Assembly (NCBI GenBank): GCA_963759175.1
Contig: CAVWXP010000017.1
Coordinates: 193,882 to 257,881, forward strand
Direction of reading: 5' to 3'
Length of the DNA stretch: 64,000 bases
Source: SZUA-442 sp963759175
GTDB lineage: Bacteria; Actinomycetota; Acidimicrobiia; Spongiisociales; UBA5794
In this document: positions 7,880 through 16,873 of the stretch, one piece after another
How positions within the stretch are numbered: position 1 is the stretch's first letter
How the letters are laid out: the number at the start of each line of letters is the position of its first letter
The notes under the pieces: generated by a model
What the model was told of the DNA's origin: nothing
Seen by the model: only the letters and a program-made list of their open reading frames with translations
Databases searched by the model: none
Position numbers and translations under genes: made by a program

Positions 7880-9146
7880 ATGACCCTGCAGCAGCGCTTC
7901 CACGACATCATCGCCCCCGTGATCGCATTCGACAATGACATCGAGATCATCGGAGGGCAAGGGCAGCTGGGTGACCGCCGCCGACGGCAAGCAGTACCTC
8001 GACTTCGCATGCGGGATCGCCACGACGAACCTCGGGCACCGACCCGACGCCGTCGTGGCTGCCGCCCAGGCCCAGCTCAACAAGCTGTGGCACGCCGGCG
8101 GTGCGTTCCTGTATGAGCCGATCGTCGAGGCCGCAGAAGCCATCATCGACGTCGCTCCCGACGGGATCGACAAGATGTTCTTCATGAATTCGGGAGCCGA
8201 GGCGGTCGAGGCCTCGATCAAGCTGGCACGCAAGGTATCTGGTCGCCAGGGCGTCATCACGTTCCGCGGCGGCTTCCATGGCCGCACGATGGGCGCCGTC
8301 ACCTTCACCACGTCGAAGGCAAAGTACCGCCAGGGCTACCACCCCCTCCTGCCCTCGACCTTCGTCACGCCGTTCCCGCATCCCTTCGGATGGGGCATGA
8401 CCCAGGAGGAAGCAAACGCCTACTCCCTGCGGGAACTCGAGATGAAGTTCAAGTACGAAGTCACTCCCGGGGAGATCGCCGCATTCCTCGTGGAGCCGAT
8501 GCAGGGCGAGGGCGGCTACTACCCGGCATCGCACGAGTTCATCCACGCCCTTCGGTCGATCGCCGATGAGCACGGGATCATGCTGATCATCGATGAGGTC
8601 CAGACCGGGTTCGGTCGCACCGGCGACTGGTTCACATCGCAGGTCTACGACGTGCGACCCGACATCATGGTGCTCGGCAAGGCGATCGCCAACGGCCTCC
8701 CGCTGTCTGGCGTTGCGGCGTCGGCCGCGATCATGGACCAATGGCTACCGGGGTCACACGGAACCACGTTCGGCGGTAACCCCGTGTCGTGTGCGGCATC
8801 GGCAGCGACGGTTGGCGAGTTGCGGTCGGTGATCCCCACCGTCCCGGCGCTCTCAGCACATTCCTTCGACCGGTGGCACGCCCTCGCCGAGGAGCATCGG
8901 GTGATCGGTGACGTGCGTGGCCTCGGCCTGATGATCGGCATCGAGCTGGTGACCGAGGGCAACAGCCCCGACCCCAAGGCATTCGCTGCGATCGCAGACT
9001 ACGCGCACGAGGCAGGGATGTTCATCCTCAACTGCAGCCCTGATGGCAACGTCATCCGCTTCATCCCGCCGTTGACGGTGAGCATGGACGATCTCGACCG
9101 CGGCATCGACATCCTCGCCGACGCGATCACTGCCTACGAGTCCTGA
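7880..9146 (+). CDS. Class III PLP-dependent aminotransferase, frame broken by one extra base
   Basis: The repaired product is 421 aa. It begins MTLQQRFHDIIAPVIAFDND after a GGAG ribosome site and continues in the +1 frame from KGSWVTAADGKQYLDFACGI. One extra G in the run at 7955-7957 breaks the frame; without it homology runs through unbroken. Motifs: NSGAEAVEASIKLAR, FRGGFHGRTMGAVTFT, DEVQTGFGRTG and LGKAIANGLPLSG, whose Lys binds PLP. The fold fits 4-aminobutyrate, acetylornithine or related omega-aminotransferases; the substrate cannot be told from sequence. If translated as written, a GTG/ATG start at 7935 would give a product lacking the N-terminal 26 residues. Confidence 0.88.
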
Positions 9147-9162
9147 TCGGGTCCCCACGAAC

Positions 9163-9192
9163 ACGAGCCCCGGTGGCGACACCGGGGCTCGT
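9163..9192. terminator. Bidirectional hairpin terminator
   Basis: A perfect 13-bp stem (ACGAGCCCCGGTG / CACCGGGGCTCGT) closed by a GCGA tetraloop, lying between two convergent genes (stops at 9146 and 9215). There is no clear T-run, as is common in high-GC actinobacteria. Confidence 0.85.
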
Positions 9193-9214
9193 CGTGTGTT
9201 CCTTGCGGGAAGGA

Positions 9215-9403
9215 CTACTCCTCCGTCAGCACTCCGCGCAGACGCGGGTAACGCACCGGGCGGTGCGTGTGACAGAACTCGGCACGGTTGTACCGGGAGA
9301 GCATCGTGGTGCACTCGTCGTGCGCGCACGTACGCTCGTCTTCGTAGGTCTTCGGTCGACGGGAACGTCCCTTCGGCCGGGATGCCTTGAGGATGTCAGA
9401 CAT
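9215..9403 (-). CDS. Small zinc-binding protein, 62 aa
   Basis: A 62-residue basic protein that starts MSDILKASRPKGRSRRPKTY. Its C-terminal half reads CAHDECTTMLSRYNRAEFC followed by HTHRPVRYPR, giving a CX4CX12C-H arrangement that looks like a compact zinc knuckle. The ATG at 9403 is preceded by GAAAGG. An actinobacterial small Zn-finger or ribosome-associated role is possible but not shown. Confidence 0.7.
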   Translation of the reverse strand: MSDILKASRPKGRSRRPKTYEDERTCAHDECTTMLSRYNRAEFCHTHRPVRYPRLRGVLTEE

Positions 9404-9509
9404 GTGTCGTTGTGCCTTTCTTCGGTCCTTCGATGCAACGCCATGAGCCGGTCTCGCGACCACGCGCAACAGCGCCGTTGAAATCTCGGTTGGAGGGATT
9501 CTAAGCGAT

Positions 9510-11018
9510 TCACCTCGAAGGCGCAAAACCGCCGCGTCCACGGTCACCCACCGAGGCGGAATCCGGGGACCGTGTCCCCGGTGCGGCGAGTGCTGCCGCG
9601 GCGCCGATCATTGCCAGGATCGCCAACCAGTCCCCGAATCGCACCCAGACCGTCGGGACGTCGGCGTTGTACTGGATGTCCCCGTACAGGACGAGCTCGT
9701 CGAGTTGTTCGGTGGTCTCCCCAACCGTCCCGTTGCCGTCGATGAACGTGGATTTGCCCGTGATCGAGGCGTAGACGGTGTCGAGGCCGATGGCTGCGGC
9801 ATTCACCTTGACCATGCCGATGGCCTGGTCGGTCGCGGGCGACTTGCCGTACGACGAGGTGTTGGTGGTGACGACCATCACCTGGGCGCCGGCCTTGGCG
9901 GTCGAGCGCATGGATCGTGCGAAGGATCCCTCGAACGAGATCACGGACCCGAGGCCTCCCTGTTCCGTCGGGAACACCACGGCTTCGGTGCCACGGATCA
10001 TGTCGCGTGGGACCCGGTCGAGCTGTGGCACGAAGTCGAAGAGACCCCGGAGGGGAACGTACTCACCGAAGGGAACCGGATGGCGCTTGAGATACTCACC
10101 GACCTTCACCCCGTCCGGTGAGTACAGGACGTTCACGTTGTAGAAGTTGTCCTCGCCGTCGATGCGCGTGCCGGATACGAGGAAGTAGGCATCGAGCCGA
10201 CGTGCCTGCTCGGCAATGGCGCCGCGAACGGCGTCGTTGTTCTCCGGTTCGTACGGTGTTCCAGTCGAGTTCTCCGGCCAGACCACGAACTCGACCGTGC
10301 CCTCCGGTATCGACTTCGTCAGCTCCAGGTGCTGTTCGAAGATGCGCTGGTTCTCGTTCTGGCATCGCGTCTGGGGGCAGGGGGATCCGCCCTGGACGAT
10401 GGCGGTACGCCAGACCTGTGCGGAGGGGATAGGAGCGAACAGCGCGCCACCGATGATCAACAGGACGATGACGCTCCCGGCATCGACCGCCATGCGCCAG
10501 TTCCTGTGGTTCTCGATCACGAGCGCGAGACCTGCGGCGAACGCCACAGCGAGGACGGACCAACCGGACGGGCCGATCCATTGCACGGACCCGATCGCAC
10601 CGGGGAGACCGGCAGCCGGGTAGCCGATGTCGCCCCACGGGAATCCGCCGAACGGGAACCGACCGCGGATGAACTCCATCGCCATCCACCCGCCGACGGC
10701 GATCAGCCACCACCGCCACGCCGGCCACAATCGGAAGATCCAGATCACGAAGGCGTAGCCAGCCGTGAAGGCACCCATCACGATCGCCAGCGGGAACCAC
10801 GCCACGAATCCGAGCACCATCAGCCAATTGAGCAGCAGGCCGAAGAACGCTGCCCCCCAGCCGAACCCGAGCGAGATCGCATACACGGGACGTTCGACCA
10901 TGCGCAGCGCGAGGAACAGCGGTACAGGCGCAACGAACGCGAGGGGGCCGAAGCCGATGGGAGGGAACGCCGCCCACATCAGCACGGAACTCGCTGCGAC
11001 GAGCGCTATGGGCACCAT
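9510..11018 (-). CDS. lnt: Apolipoprotein N-acyltransferase family protein with Ser in place of the nucleophilic Cys
   Basis: 502 aa: seven or eight membrane helices in the first 200 residues, then a nitrilase-type domain. Lnt adds the third acyl chain to lipoproteins at the outer face of the inner membrane. The Glu (VVWPENSTG) and Lys (YLKRHPVPFGEYVPLR) of the triad are present. The Cys expected in the CYE motif is replaced: the protein reads VISFEGSF, with Ser361 (codon TCG at 9936-9938). Loss of the Cys should impair the standard ping-pong reaction. The ATG at 11018 lies 8 nt from TATCCT (11027-11032, minus strand). Confidence 0.85.
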   Translation of the reverse strand: MVPIALVAASSVLMWAAFPPIGFGPLAFVAPVPLFLALRMVERPVYAISLGFGWGAAFFGLLLNWLMVLGFVAWFPLAIVMGAFTAGYAFVIWIFRLWPAWRWWLIAVGGWMAMEFIRGRFPFGGFPWGDIGYPAAGLPGAIGSVQWIGPSGWSVLAVAFAAGLALVIENHRNWRMAVDAGSVIVLLIIGGALFAPIPSAQVWRTAIVQGGSPCPQTRCQNENQRIFEQHLELTKSIPEGTVEFVVWPENSTGTPYEPENNDAVRGAIAEQARRLDAYFLVSGTRIDGEDNFYNVNVLYSPDGVKVGEYLKRHPVPFGEYVPLRGLFDFVPQLDRVPRDMIRGTEAVVFPTEQGGLGSVISFEGSFARSMRSTAKAGAQVMVVTTNTSSYGKSPATDQAIGMVKVNAAAIGLDTVYASITGKSTFIDGNGTVGETTEQLDELVLYGDIQYNADVPTVWVRFGDWLAILAMIGAAAALAAPGTRSPDSASVGDRGRGGFAPSR

Positions 11019-11088
11019 GGGCGCCGAGGATAGGAGATCACGCCTCGCTCCTGCCGGGACGCATGCACGACCCGATAGCATCGACCCC

Positions 11089-11880
11089 ATGGATGATCTT
11101 CACGTTGCGATAGAGGCCGCCAAAGCCGGAGGCGACGTGATCCGTCGGTTCTTCGGCACGCCACCGGATCCCGATTACAAGGGCAAGTTCGATCCGGTCA
11201 CCGCCGTCGACCGGGCGTCAGAGGAGGCAATCCTCGACCACATCCGGCTGCACCGACCCGACGACTCGATCATGGCCGAGGAATCCGGCGGTACACCGTC
11301 GGACGGTCGCCAATGGATCGTCGACCCGCTCGATGGGACCGTGAACTTCGTGCACTCGATTCCCCAGGTCTCGGTGTCCGTTGCCCTCTACGACGGCGAA
11401 CGCGGCCTCGTCGGCGTGGTGTACGACCCTCTCAGGGACGAGATGTTCACGGCGTCGGAGGGTTCCGGTACTCGCCTCAACGGGCACCTCATCTCGGTCT
11501 CGCCGACCGCCGACCTCGAGCACTCCGTCATTGCGACCGGCTTCCCCTACGACCACGACGAGCACGCCGATGAGCTGGCGATCGTCCTGCGTGAGGTCCT
11601 TGCAAAGGTGAACGGCCTGCGACGGTTCGGATCGGCTGCCCTCGATCTGGCGTGGGTCGCCGCCGGACGTTACGAGGGATATTGGGAGCTGGGCATCGCT
11701 CCGTGGGACGGAGCGGCCGGGATCATCCTCGTACGAGAGGCCGGCGGCATGGTCACTGATCCCCTCGGACGGCCATCGACACCGTTCATGGGCCTCGTCG
11801 TGTCGTCGAACGGGGCGATCCACGACGAGTTCCGCACGATCATCGAATCGTGGATGCCGATGCGGATGATCGATCCATGA
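11089..11880 (+). CDS. Inositol monophosphatase family protein
   Basis: 263 aa. The metal-binding motifs of the family are intact: VTAVDRASEEAI, IMAEESGG, WIVDPLDGTVNFVHSIPQ (metal loop) and near the C-terminus WDGAAGIILVREAGG. The enzyme removes phosphate from myo-inositol 1-phosphate, histidinol phosphate or a related small substrate with Mg2+. In actinobacteria such enzymes feed inositol into mycothiol or phosphatidylinositol, but the substrate is an inference. The ATG is 7 nt behind TAGCAT (11076-11081). It overlaps the next gene by ATGA. Confidence 0.9.
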   Translation: MDDLHVAIEAAKAGGDVIRRFFGTPPDPDYKGKFDPVTAVDRASEEAILDHIRLHRPDDSIMAEESGGTPSDGRQWIVDPLDGTVNFVHSIPQVSVSVALYDGERGLVGVVYDPLRDEMFTASEGSGTRLNGHLISVSPTADLEHSVIATGFPYDHDEHADELAIVLREVLAKVNGLRRFGSAALDLAWVAAGRYEGYWELGIAPWDGAAGIILVREAGGMVTDPLGRPSTPFMGLVVSSNGAIHDEFRTIIESWMPMRMIDP

Positions 11881-13445
11881 GCACGCTCGTGTCGGCGACG
11901 GCCGTCGTCACGCCGGCGGGGCGCATCGGCGATGCCGTCCTGATCGAGGATGGGATCGTCGTGGATGTGGGTGAGCGATCGGCGTTCACCGGTGCGGGCG
12001 TCGACGAGGTCCACTACCGCGACGGCGTGATCCTGCCGGGACTCCGCGATGCCCACATCCATGCTGTTCCCTACGCAGCGCTCCTGTCCGGGTGCTCCCT
12101 CAAGGCCGCCACCTCGATGGGCGACCTCGTCGAGCGTCTCGCAGCCCACGCGGCGCTGCTCGCACCCGATGCGCCCGTCGTTGCAACCAGGATGGACGAC
12201 GAACATCTCTCGGAACGAAGGCTCCCGACACGCCACGACCTCGATCGCGCTGTACCAGATAGGCCTGCGGTCATCTACCGGTACTGCGGACACGTGGCTG
12301 TTGCGAACACCGCCGCACTGGAGGCATCGGGGATCTCGGCGGCAACCCGCGATCCCGACGGCGGTTCCCTCGACCGAGACCATCACGGTGAACCGACCGG
12401 AGTCCTGCGCGAGACCGCCGCGGGGTTGATCGCACCCGCCCTGGCGCGCGGCGGTGGCATGGCGGCCGATGATGTGCTGACCGGGCTGACGCGCCTCGCC
12501 GGTCTCGGCATCACGTCGGTGGGTGCAATGATCGGCTACGGCGAGTCGCCCCACGAGAAGCTCGAGGCAGAGGTGGAGCTCCTCGCCTCGGTCGCCGATC
12601 GCCTCCCGATCACCGTGCATGGCATCGTGATCACCGATGATCCCGACCAGCTGTCGTGGGCGGCAGAGACGCTCAACGGCGCTGGCCCACGGCTCCGGTG
12701 GCTTGGCGTGAAGCGGTTTGCCGATGGAAGCCTCGGTGGGCATACGGCAGCCATGCATCATGCCTTCGCCGATGTCGACACCACCGGCACCTTCCGCCTC
12801 ACGCCGACGGACACCGCGATCGCCGCCCACGCATTGCGCCTCGGCGGGATGGTCGCGATCCACGCGATCGGTGATCGTGCGGTCAGCGGCGTCCTCGACG
12901 TGTTCGACGACCTCATCGCCGACGGCGCCGACCCGGCTGATCTGCGCATGGAGCACGTATCGGTGATCGATCCCGCTCAGATCGAGCGCTTCGCCGCGAT
13001 GGGCGTGTCGGCATGTGTCCAGCCGGCGTTCCTCGCGTCCGAGTCCGACTGGGTCGCTGACCGCGTCGGTGTCGACCGGGCGTCGTGGCTCTACCCGTTC
13101 CGATCGATGCTCGCGGCTGGCATCCCGATGATCGGATCGTCGGACTGCCCCGTCGAACCCCCGCATCCGTTGTGGGGAATGGCAGCGGCCATAGATCGCC
13201 ACGGCGTGTCGCCCTCAGAAGCCCTCTCGCCACGGGACGCCCTTGCGTTGTTCACCACCGCTGCAGCACGATCCCTCCGAGAACCCGATCCGTTGGCCGC
13301 AGGATCCGCCGCGGACCTCGTCGTCATCGATGTCGACCCGCTGTCCGGTTCGGCACGTGAGATCCATGATGCAACGATCCTCGACACGTACGTGGGCGGC
13401 GTGGCCGTGGATGTGGACCGATCGCTCCCAGCCTGGGTCGATTGA
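11877..13445 (+). CDS. Amidohydrolase family protein (YtcJ-like)
   Basis: 522 aa. The metal site opens with GLRDAHIHAV near residue 55; further motifs are GGSLDRDHHGEPTGVLRETA, KRFADGSLGGHTAAM, AIHAIGDRAV and a late IGSSDCPVEPPHPLWG. This is the YtcJ/amidohydrolase_3 branch, whose members hydrolyse formamides and related amides; the substrate is unknown. The start at 11877 is taken because it overlaps the inositol phosphatase stop (ATGA), which implies coupling. Confidence 0.88.
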   Translation: MSTLVSATAVVTPAGRIGDAVLIEDGIVVDVGERSAFTGAGVDEVHYRDGVILPGLRDAHIHAVPYAALLSGCSLKAATSMGDLVERLAAHAALLAPDAPVVATRMDDEHLSERRLPTRHDLDRAVPDRPAVIYRYCGHVAVANTAALEASGISAATRDPDGGSLDRDHHGEPTGVLRETAAGLIAPALARGGGMAADDVLTGLTRLAGLGITSVGAMIGYGESPHEKLEAEVELLASVADRLPITVHGIVITDDPDQLSWAAETLNGAGPRLRWLGVKRFADGSLGGHTAAMHHAFADVDTTGTFRLTPTDTAIAAHALRLGGMVAIHAIGDRAVSGVLDVFDDLIADGADPADLRMEHVSVIDPAQIERFAAMGVSACVQPAFLASESDWVADRVGVDRASWLYPFRSMLAAGIPMIGSSDCPVEPPHPLWGMAAAIDRHGVSPSEALSPRDALALFTTAAARSLREPDPLAAGSAADLVVIDVDPLSGSAREIHDATILDTYVGGVAVDVDRSLPAWVD

Positions 13446-13454
13446 GGTCGGCTG

Positions 13455-13646
13455 CTACGAGACGTCTCGTTGGGTGAAACAGCCGGTGCAGTAGGCGCCC
13501 CACTCGCCGTAGCGGGGCTCGTGATCGAGGGGTTGACCACAGTGCGCACACTGGGCACGGACGAAGTCGTCGGCGACGCGTGTGTGGGGACCGTCCTGGG
13601 ACAGCAGGTCGGTGATCAGGATCGTGTTCGATCGACCGGTGGGCAT
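13455..13646 (-). CDS. Small zinc-ribbon protein, 63 aa
   Basis: 63 residues with two CXXC pairs, in CAHCGQPL and YCTGCF, separated by 16 residues (HEPRYGEWGA between), a likely zinc ribbon. The N-terminal part has no known domain. It lies directly downstream of the SelW-like gene on the same strand (39-nt gap) and could be its operon partner. Function unknown. Confidence 0.65.
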   Translation of the reverse strand: MPTGRSNTILITDLLSQDGPHTRVADDFVRAQCAHCGQPLDHEPRYGEWGAYCTGCFTQRDVS

Positions 13647-13685
13647 GCCCGAAAGGTACCGGTCGACAGCGGGTAGCGACGAGGG

Positions 13686-13940
13686 CTACTGCTGGTCGGG
13701 AACGGGTCCGATGATGGCGTCGAGCGACGAGATCACTTCGTCGACGGTTGCATGCCTGCCGAGCTCCTTCTTGGAGAACACCAGCTGGTCGCCGGCGGTC
13801 ACCTCGAAGACACCTCCCCGTGACGGGATCACGTCGATGTCATCGATGTAGTGCTCGAACTTGTCGAGGATTGCCTGCACCATGCTCACGGCACGGTCGG
13901 TATAGCCTCAAGCTGCGCAGTATTCGAGGGATAGCTTCAT
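13686..13940 (-). CDS. selW: SelW-like (Rdx family) selenoprotein with in-frame UGA
   Basis: 84 aa if the TGA at 13908-13910 is read as selenocysteine. The reading is MKLSLEYCAAU then GYTDRAVSMVQAILDKFEHY and later IPSRGGVFEV and VFSKKELGRH. This aligns with SelW/SelT/SelH thioredoxin-like redox proteins: the N-terminal beta strand, the CxxU site followed by GY, and the C-terminal GGxFEV and FSKK segments. Residues on both sides of the UGA belong to one family, in one frame, with no base change needed. A hairpin starts 10 nt after the UGA (13879-13897). The ATG at 13940 or the in-frame ATG at 13949 may start the gene, 30-40 nt after ilvD. Without Sec insertion only a useless 10-residue peptide would be made, unless a downstream start is used. 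Confidence 0.75.
13879..13897 (-). promoter_or_regulatory. Candidate bacterial SECIS hairpin
   Basis: Directly after the UGA, the mRNA can form ACCGUGC-CGUGA-GCAUGGU: a 7-bp stem (one G-U pair) with a 5-nt loop containing GU. The loop begins 17 nt past the UGA, within the 16-37 nt window usual for bacterial SECIS elements. Structure and position fit; function is inferred. Confidence 0.55.
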
Positions 13941-13979
13941 GGCCCGCATGCTACGCCATGACCGTTCCTGCCGAACCGA

Positions 13980-15647
13980 TCAGTCGAGTACGGCGCCACG
14001 CTCGGCCGAGCCGACCAGCTTCGCGTACTTCCCGAGGGCACCCGTGGGATAGCGAGGCGCGATGGGTTGCCACGTCGAGCGTCGCTGGGCGAGCACGTCG
14101 TCGTCGACGATCATGTCCAGCTTTCGGTTGGGGATGTCGACCCTGATCGTGTCCCCGGTCTCGACGAGTCCGATGGGTCCGCCGTGTGCCGCTTCGGGAG
14201 CCACATGGCCGATACACAGCCCGGTGGTGCCGCCGGAGAAACGGCCGTCGGTGATCAACAGGACGTCCTTGCCCAACCCGGCACCCTTGATCGCAGCCGT
14301 GATGGCGAGCATCTCGCGCATGCCGGGACCACCCTTCGGGCCCTCGTAGCGGATGATCACGACATCGCGGGGCTCGAGCTCGTGGTTCCACAGTGCGGCG
14401 AGGGCGTGCTGCTCATCATCGAAGACGCGAGCGGTGCCTTCGAACACGTCGAGCTCGACTCCGGCGATCTTGACGACGGCACCTCCCGGTGCGAGGGAGC
14501 CGCGCAGGATCGCGATACCCCCCTGGGCGGCGAGGGGTGCATCGACGGGACGCAGGACGTCCTGGTCGGAGGGCACGACGACGTCGGCGAGGTTCTCGGC
14601 CATCGTCGCTCCGGTGACCGTCATCACATCGCCGTGGATCAGACCGGCATCAAGGAGCACCTTGAGCACCACGGGAACACCCCCGATGCGGTCGAGGTCA
14701 ACCATGTGATAGGTCCCGAACGGCTTCATGTCACCGATGTGCGGCGTCCGGCGTGAGATCACGTCGAAGTCCTCGAGGGTCACGTCCACGCCCGCTTCGT
14801 GTGCGATGGCCATGAGGTGGAGCACGGCGTTCGTCGAACCGCCGAGTGCCATGACCGTGGTGATGGCGTTCTCGAACGCCTTGCGGGTCATGATGTCGCG
14901 CGGACGGATGTCCGCTTCGAGGAGTCGCACGACGGCCTCGCCGGATCGCCGTGCGTAGTCGTCGAGTCTGGCGTCGACGGCGGGCACGGAGGCCGAACCC
15001 GGCAGCGACATACCGATCGCCTCACCCACGGACGCCATCGTGTTGGCGGTGAACATGCCCGCACACGATCCGGCACCCGGACAGGCGTTCTGCTCGAGCT
15101 GGAGGAGTCGCTCGTCGCTGATGGCTCCCTCGGAGTGGGCACCGATGCCCTCGAACACGTCGACGATCGAGATGTCCTTGCCGTCGACCCGACCGGGCAG
15201 GCTGGAACCTCCGTACAGGAACACGGATGGCAGGTTGTGGCGGGCCGCTGCCATCAGCATGCCGGGAAGCGACTTGTCGCAGCCGGCGATCGACACCATG
15301 GCGTCGAATCGCTCGGCGTGCATCACGAGTTCGACGGAGTCGGCGATGACCTCTCGGGACACGAGCGAGGCGCGCATCCCCTCGTGGCCCATGGAGATGC
15401 CGTCCGAGACGGCGATGGTCGCGAACTCGAGACCCACGGCACCGGCTTCTCGGACACCGATCTTGGCGAACCCTGCCAGCTTGGGCCCCGTGACGTTGCA
15501 CGGTGTCACCTCGTTGCCTGCGGAGACCACCCCGACCTGGGCTTTCGTGAAGTCGTCCTCGCCGAGTCCGACGGCGCGCAACATGGCTCGTGCCCCGGCT
15601 CGGGCTGGTCCGATCGTGACATCCTGGGAGTTGATCTTCGTCGACAT
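13980..15647 (-). CDS. ilvD: Dihydroxy-acid dehydratase
   Basis: 555 aa. Converts 2,3-dihydroxy-isovalerate and its isoleucine-pathway analogue to 2-keto acids in branched-chain amino acid synthesis. The Fe-S ligands stand in NEVTPCNVTG, GCDKSLPGM and GAGSCAGMFTANTM, the arrangement of the [2Fe-2S] enzyme. The C-terminal part keeps GPKGGPGMREML and TDGRFSGGTTG. The start at 15647 lies 6 nt from TACGCT (15654-15659, minus), a leaderless layout. The gene heads a same-strand run with the SelW-like gene and a Zn-ribbon gene. Confidence 0.97.
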   Translation of the reverse strand: MSTKINSQDVTIGPARAGARAMLRAVGLGEDDFTKAQVGVVSAGNEVTPCNVTGPKLAGFAKIGVREAGAVGLEFATIAVSDGISMGHEGMRASLVSREVIADSVELVMHAERFDAMVSIAGCDKSLPGMLMAAARHNLPSVFLYGGSSLPGRVDGKDISIVDVFEGIGAHSEGAISDERLLQLEQNACPGAGSCAGMFTANTMASVGEAIGMSLPGSASVPAVDARLDDYARRSGEAVVRLLEADIRPRDIMTRKAFENAITTVMALGGSTNAVLHLMAIAHEAGVDVTLEDFDVISRRTPHIGDMKPFGTYHMVDLDRIGGVPVVLKVLLDAGLIHGDVMTVTGATMAENLADVVVPSDQDVLRPVDAPLAAQGGIAILRGSLAPGGAVVKIAGVELDVFEGTARVFDDEQHALAALWNHELEPRDVVIIRYEGPKGGPGMREMLAITAAIKGAGLGKDVLLITDGRFSGGTTGLCIGHVAPEAAHGGPIGLVETGDTIRVDIPNRKLDMIVDDDVLAQRRSTWQPIAPRYPTGALGKYAKLVGSAERGAVLD

Positions 15648-15727
15648 GACCCGAGCGTACCCGTCGTCGTGAACGTGCGAAATAGTGACGACCGCTACCT
15701 GCATCCCGGGCGTAGCATCCGTCTGTC

Positions 15728-16777
15728 ATGGCCTCAGTCACCGAAACCTTTCCTGAGATCCCGCGCGTGTCGACCCCCACACCGGAGGAGCCGCCGCGCA
15801 AGAAGCGCCGCTGGTCGTTCGCCCAGAAGGCGCTGCTGTTCCTCCTCGGGCTCATGGTCGTCAGCGTGTTCGCCGGCTACGGCTACCTCCGCTACACCGA
15901 GGGCAAAATCGACCGGATCGCGGCGAGCGAACTCACGTCCCTCCAGAGCGTCGTGGCTGCTGGGGAGCCGATCAACTTCCTGCTCGTGGGTGTCGACGAT
16001 CGGTCGACGCTCCCCGACGACTGGGAGGACACCTTCGGCGAGTTCGCCGGTCGTCGCACCGATGTGATCATGGTTGCCCACGTCGTCCCGGGGAAGAGCA
16101 TCCAGATGCTGTCCATTCCCCGCGACTGGCGGTCCAACATCCCCGGCCACGGAACCAACCGCATCAACGCGGCGTATGTGATCGGCGGTCCCGACCTGTT
16201 GGTCCAGACCGTGCAATCCGAGACGGGGATTCCCGTCAACCACTTCGTCGAGATCGACTTCGCCGGCGTCGGCGCGGTCGTCGACTCCCTCGGTGGTGTG
16301 ACCATGGACTTCACCTACCCGGGCAGGGACCTGACATCGGGATTCGAGACCGAGGCGGGACGCCACACACTCAACGGTGAGGAAGCCGTTGCGTATGCCC
16401 GGTCCCGCAAGTACCAGGAGCTCATCAACGGCGCATGGACGAGCGAGGGCGGCGGTGACATCTCGCGCACCGGCCGCCAGCAGCAGGTGCTCATTGCGAT
16501 GTTCGGCCAGGTGACGTCGCCCTCGAGCGCGTTCAACCTCGCCGGCTTCCTGCCGACGTTCGCCGACCAGATCACGGCGGACGAGGGCCTGACGCTCGGC
16601 CGCATGGCGGACCTCGGCAAGGATGCCCTCACCCTCCCGACTCGCAGCATCGACGCAGCCACGCTGCCGGTGCGCAACGTCCGCGGCGACGACGGACGGT
16701 CGTATGTCGTTCCCGTGGATACGACGCAGAGCTACATCGACGCCTTCATGGCTGGCCAACCGCTGCCCTTGGGGTGA
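15728..16777 (+). CDS. LytR-CpsA-Psr (LCP) family cell-wall protein
   Basis: 349 aa. A basic cytoplasmic head (KKRRWSF), one membrane helix (residues 37-57) and an extracellular LCP domain. Hallmarks: INFLLVGVDDRS, GRRTDVIMVAHVVP, SIPRDWRSNIPGHG with NRINAAY, DFAGVGAVVDSLGGV, and a late AYARSRK plus RTGRQQQVL. LCP proteins attach anionic or arabinogalactan polymers to peptidoglycan. The C-terminal extension after residue 290 has no named domain. The ATG lies 9 nt behind TAGCAT (15713-15718). Confidence 0.93.
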   Translation: MASVTETFPEIPRVSTPTPEEPPRKKRRWSFAQKALLFLLGLMVVSVFAGYGYLRYTEGKIDRIAASELTSLQSVVAAGEPINFLLVGVDDRSTLPDDWEDTFGEFAGRRTDVIMVAHVVPGKSIQMLSIPRDWRSNIPGHGTNRINAAYVIGGPDLLVQTVQSETGIPVNHFVEIDFAGVGAVVDSLGGVTMDFTYPGRDLTSGFETEAGRHTLNGEEAVAYARSRKYQELINGAWTSEGGGDISRTGRQQQVLIAMFGQVTSPSSAFNLAGFLPTFADQITADEGLTLGRMADLGKDALTLPTRSIDAATLPVRNVRGDDGRSYVVPVDTTQSYIDAFMAGQPLPLG

Positions 16778-16873
16778 CCCCGCACCACCCGGTCGGCTGA
16801 TGATGGTTCGCCGGGTAGCCCACGTTCGACCGCTTGCTAGTGTCTCGACCATTCCCGGCCGGTATCACACCCC

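Noticed and set aside
13686..13889. SelW-like protein starting at the internal ATG after the UGA
   Set aside because: That start would remove the first beta strand and the CxxU site, leaving a redox protein without its active site.
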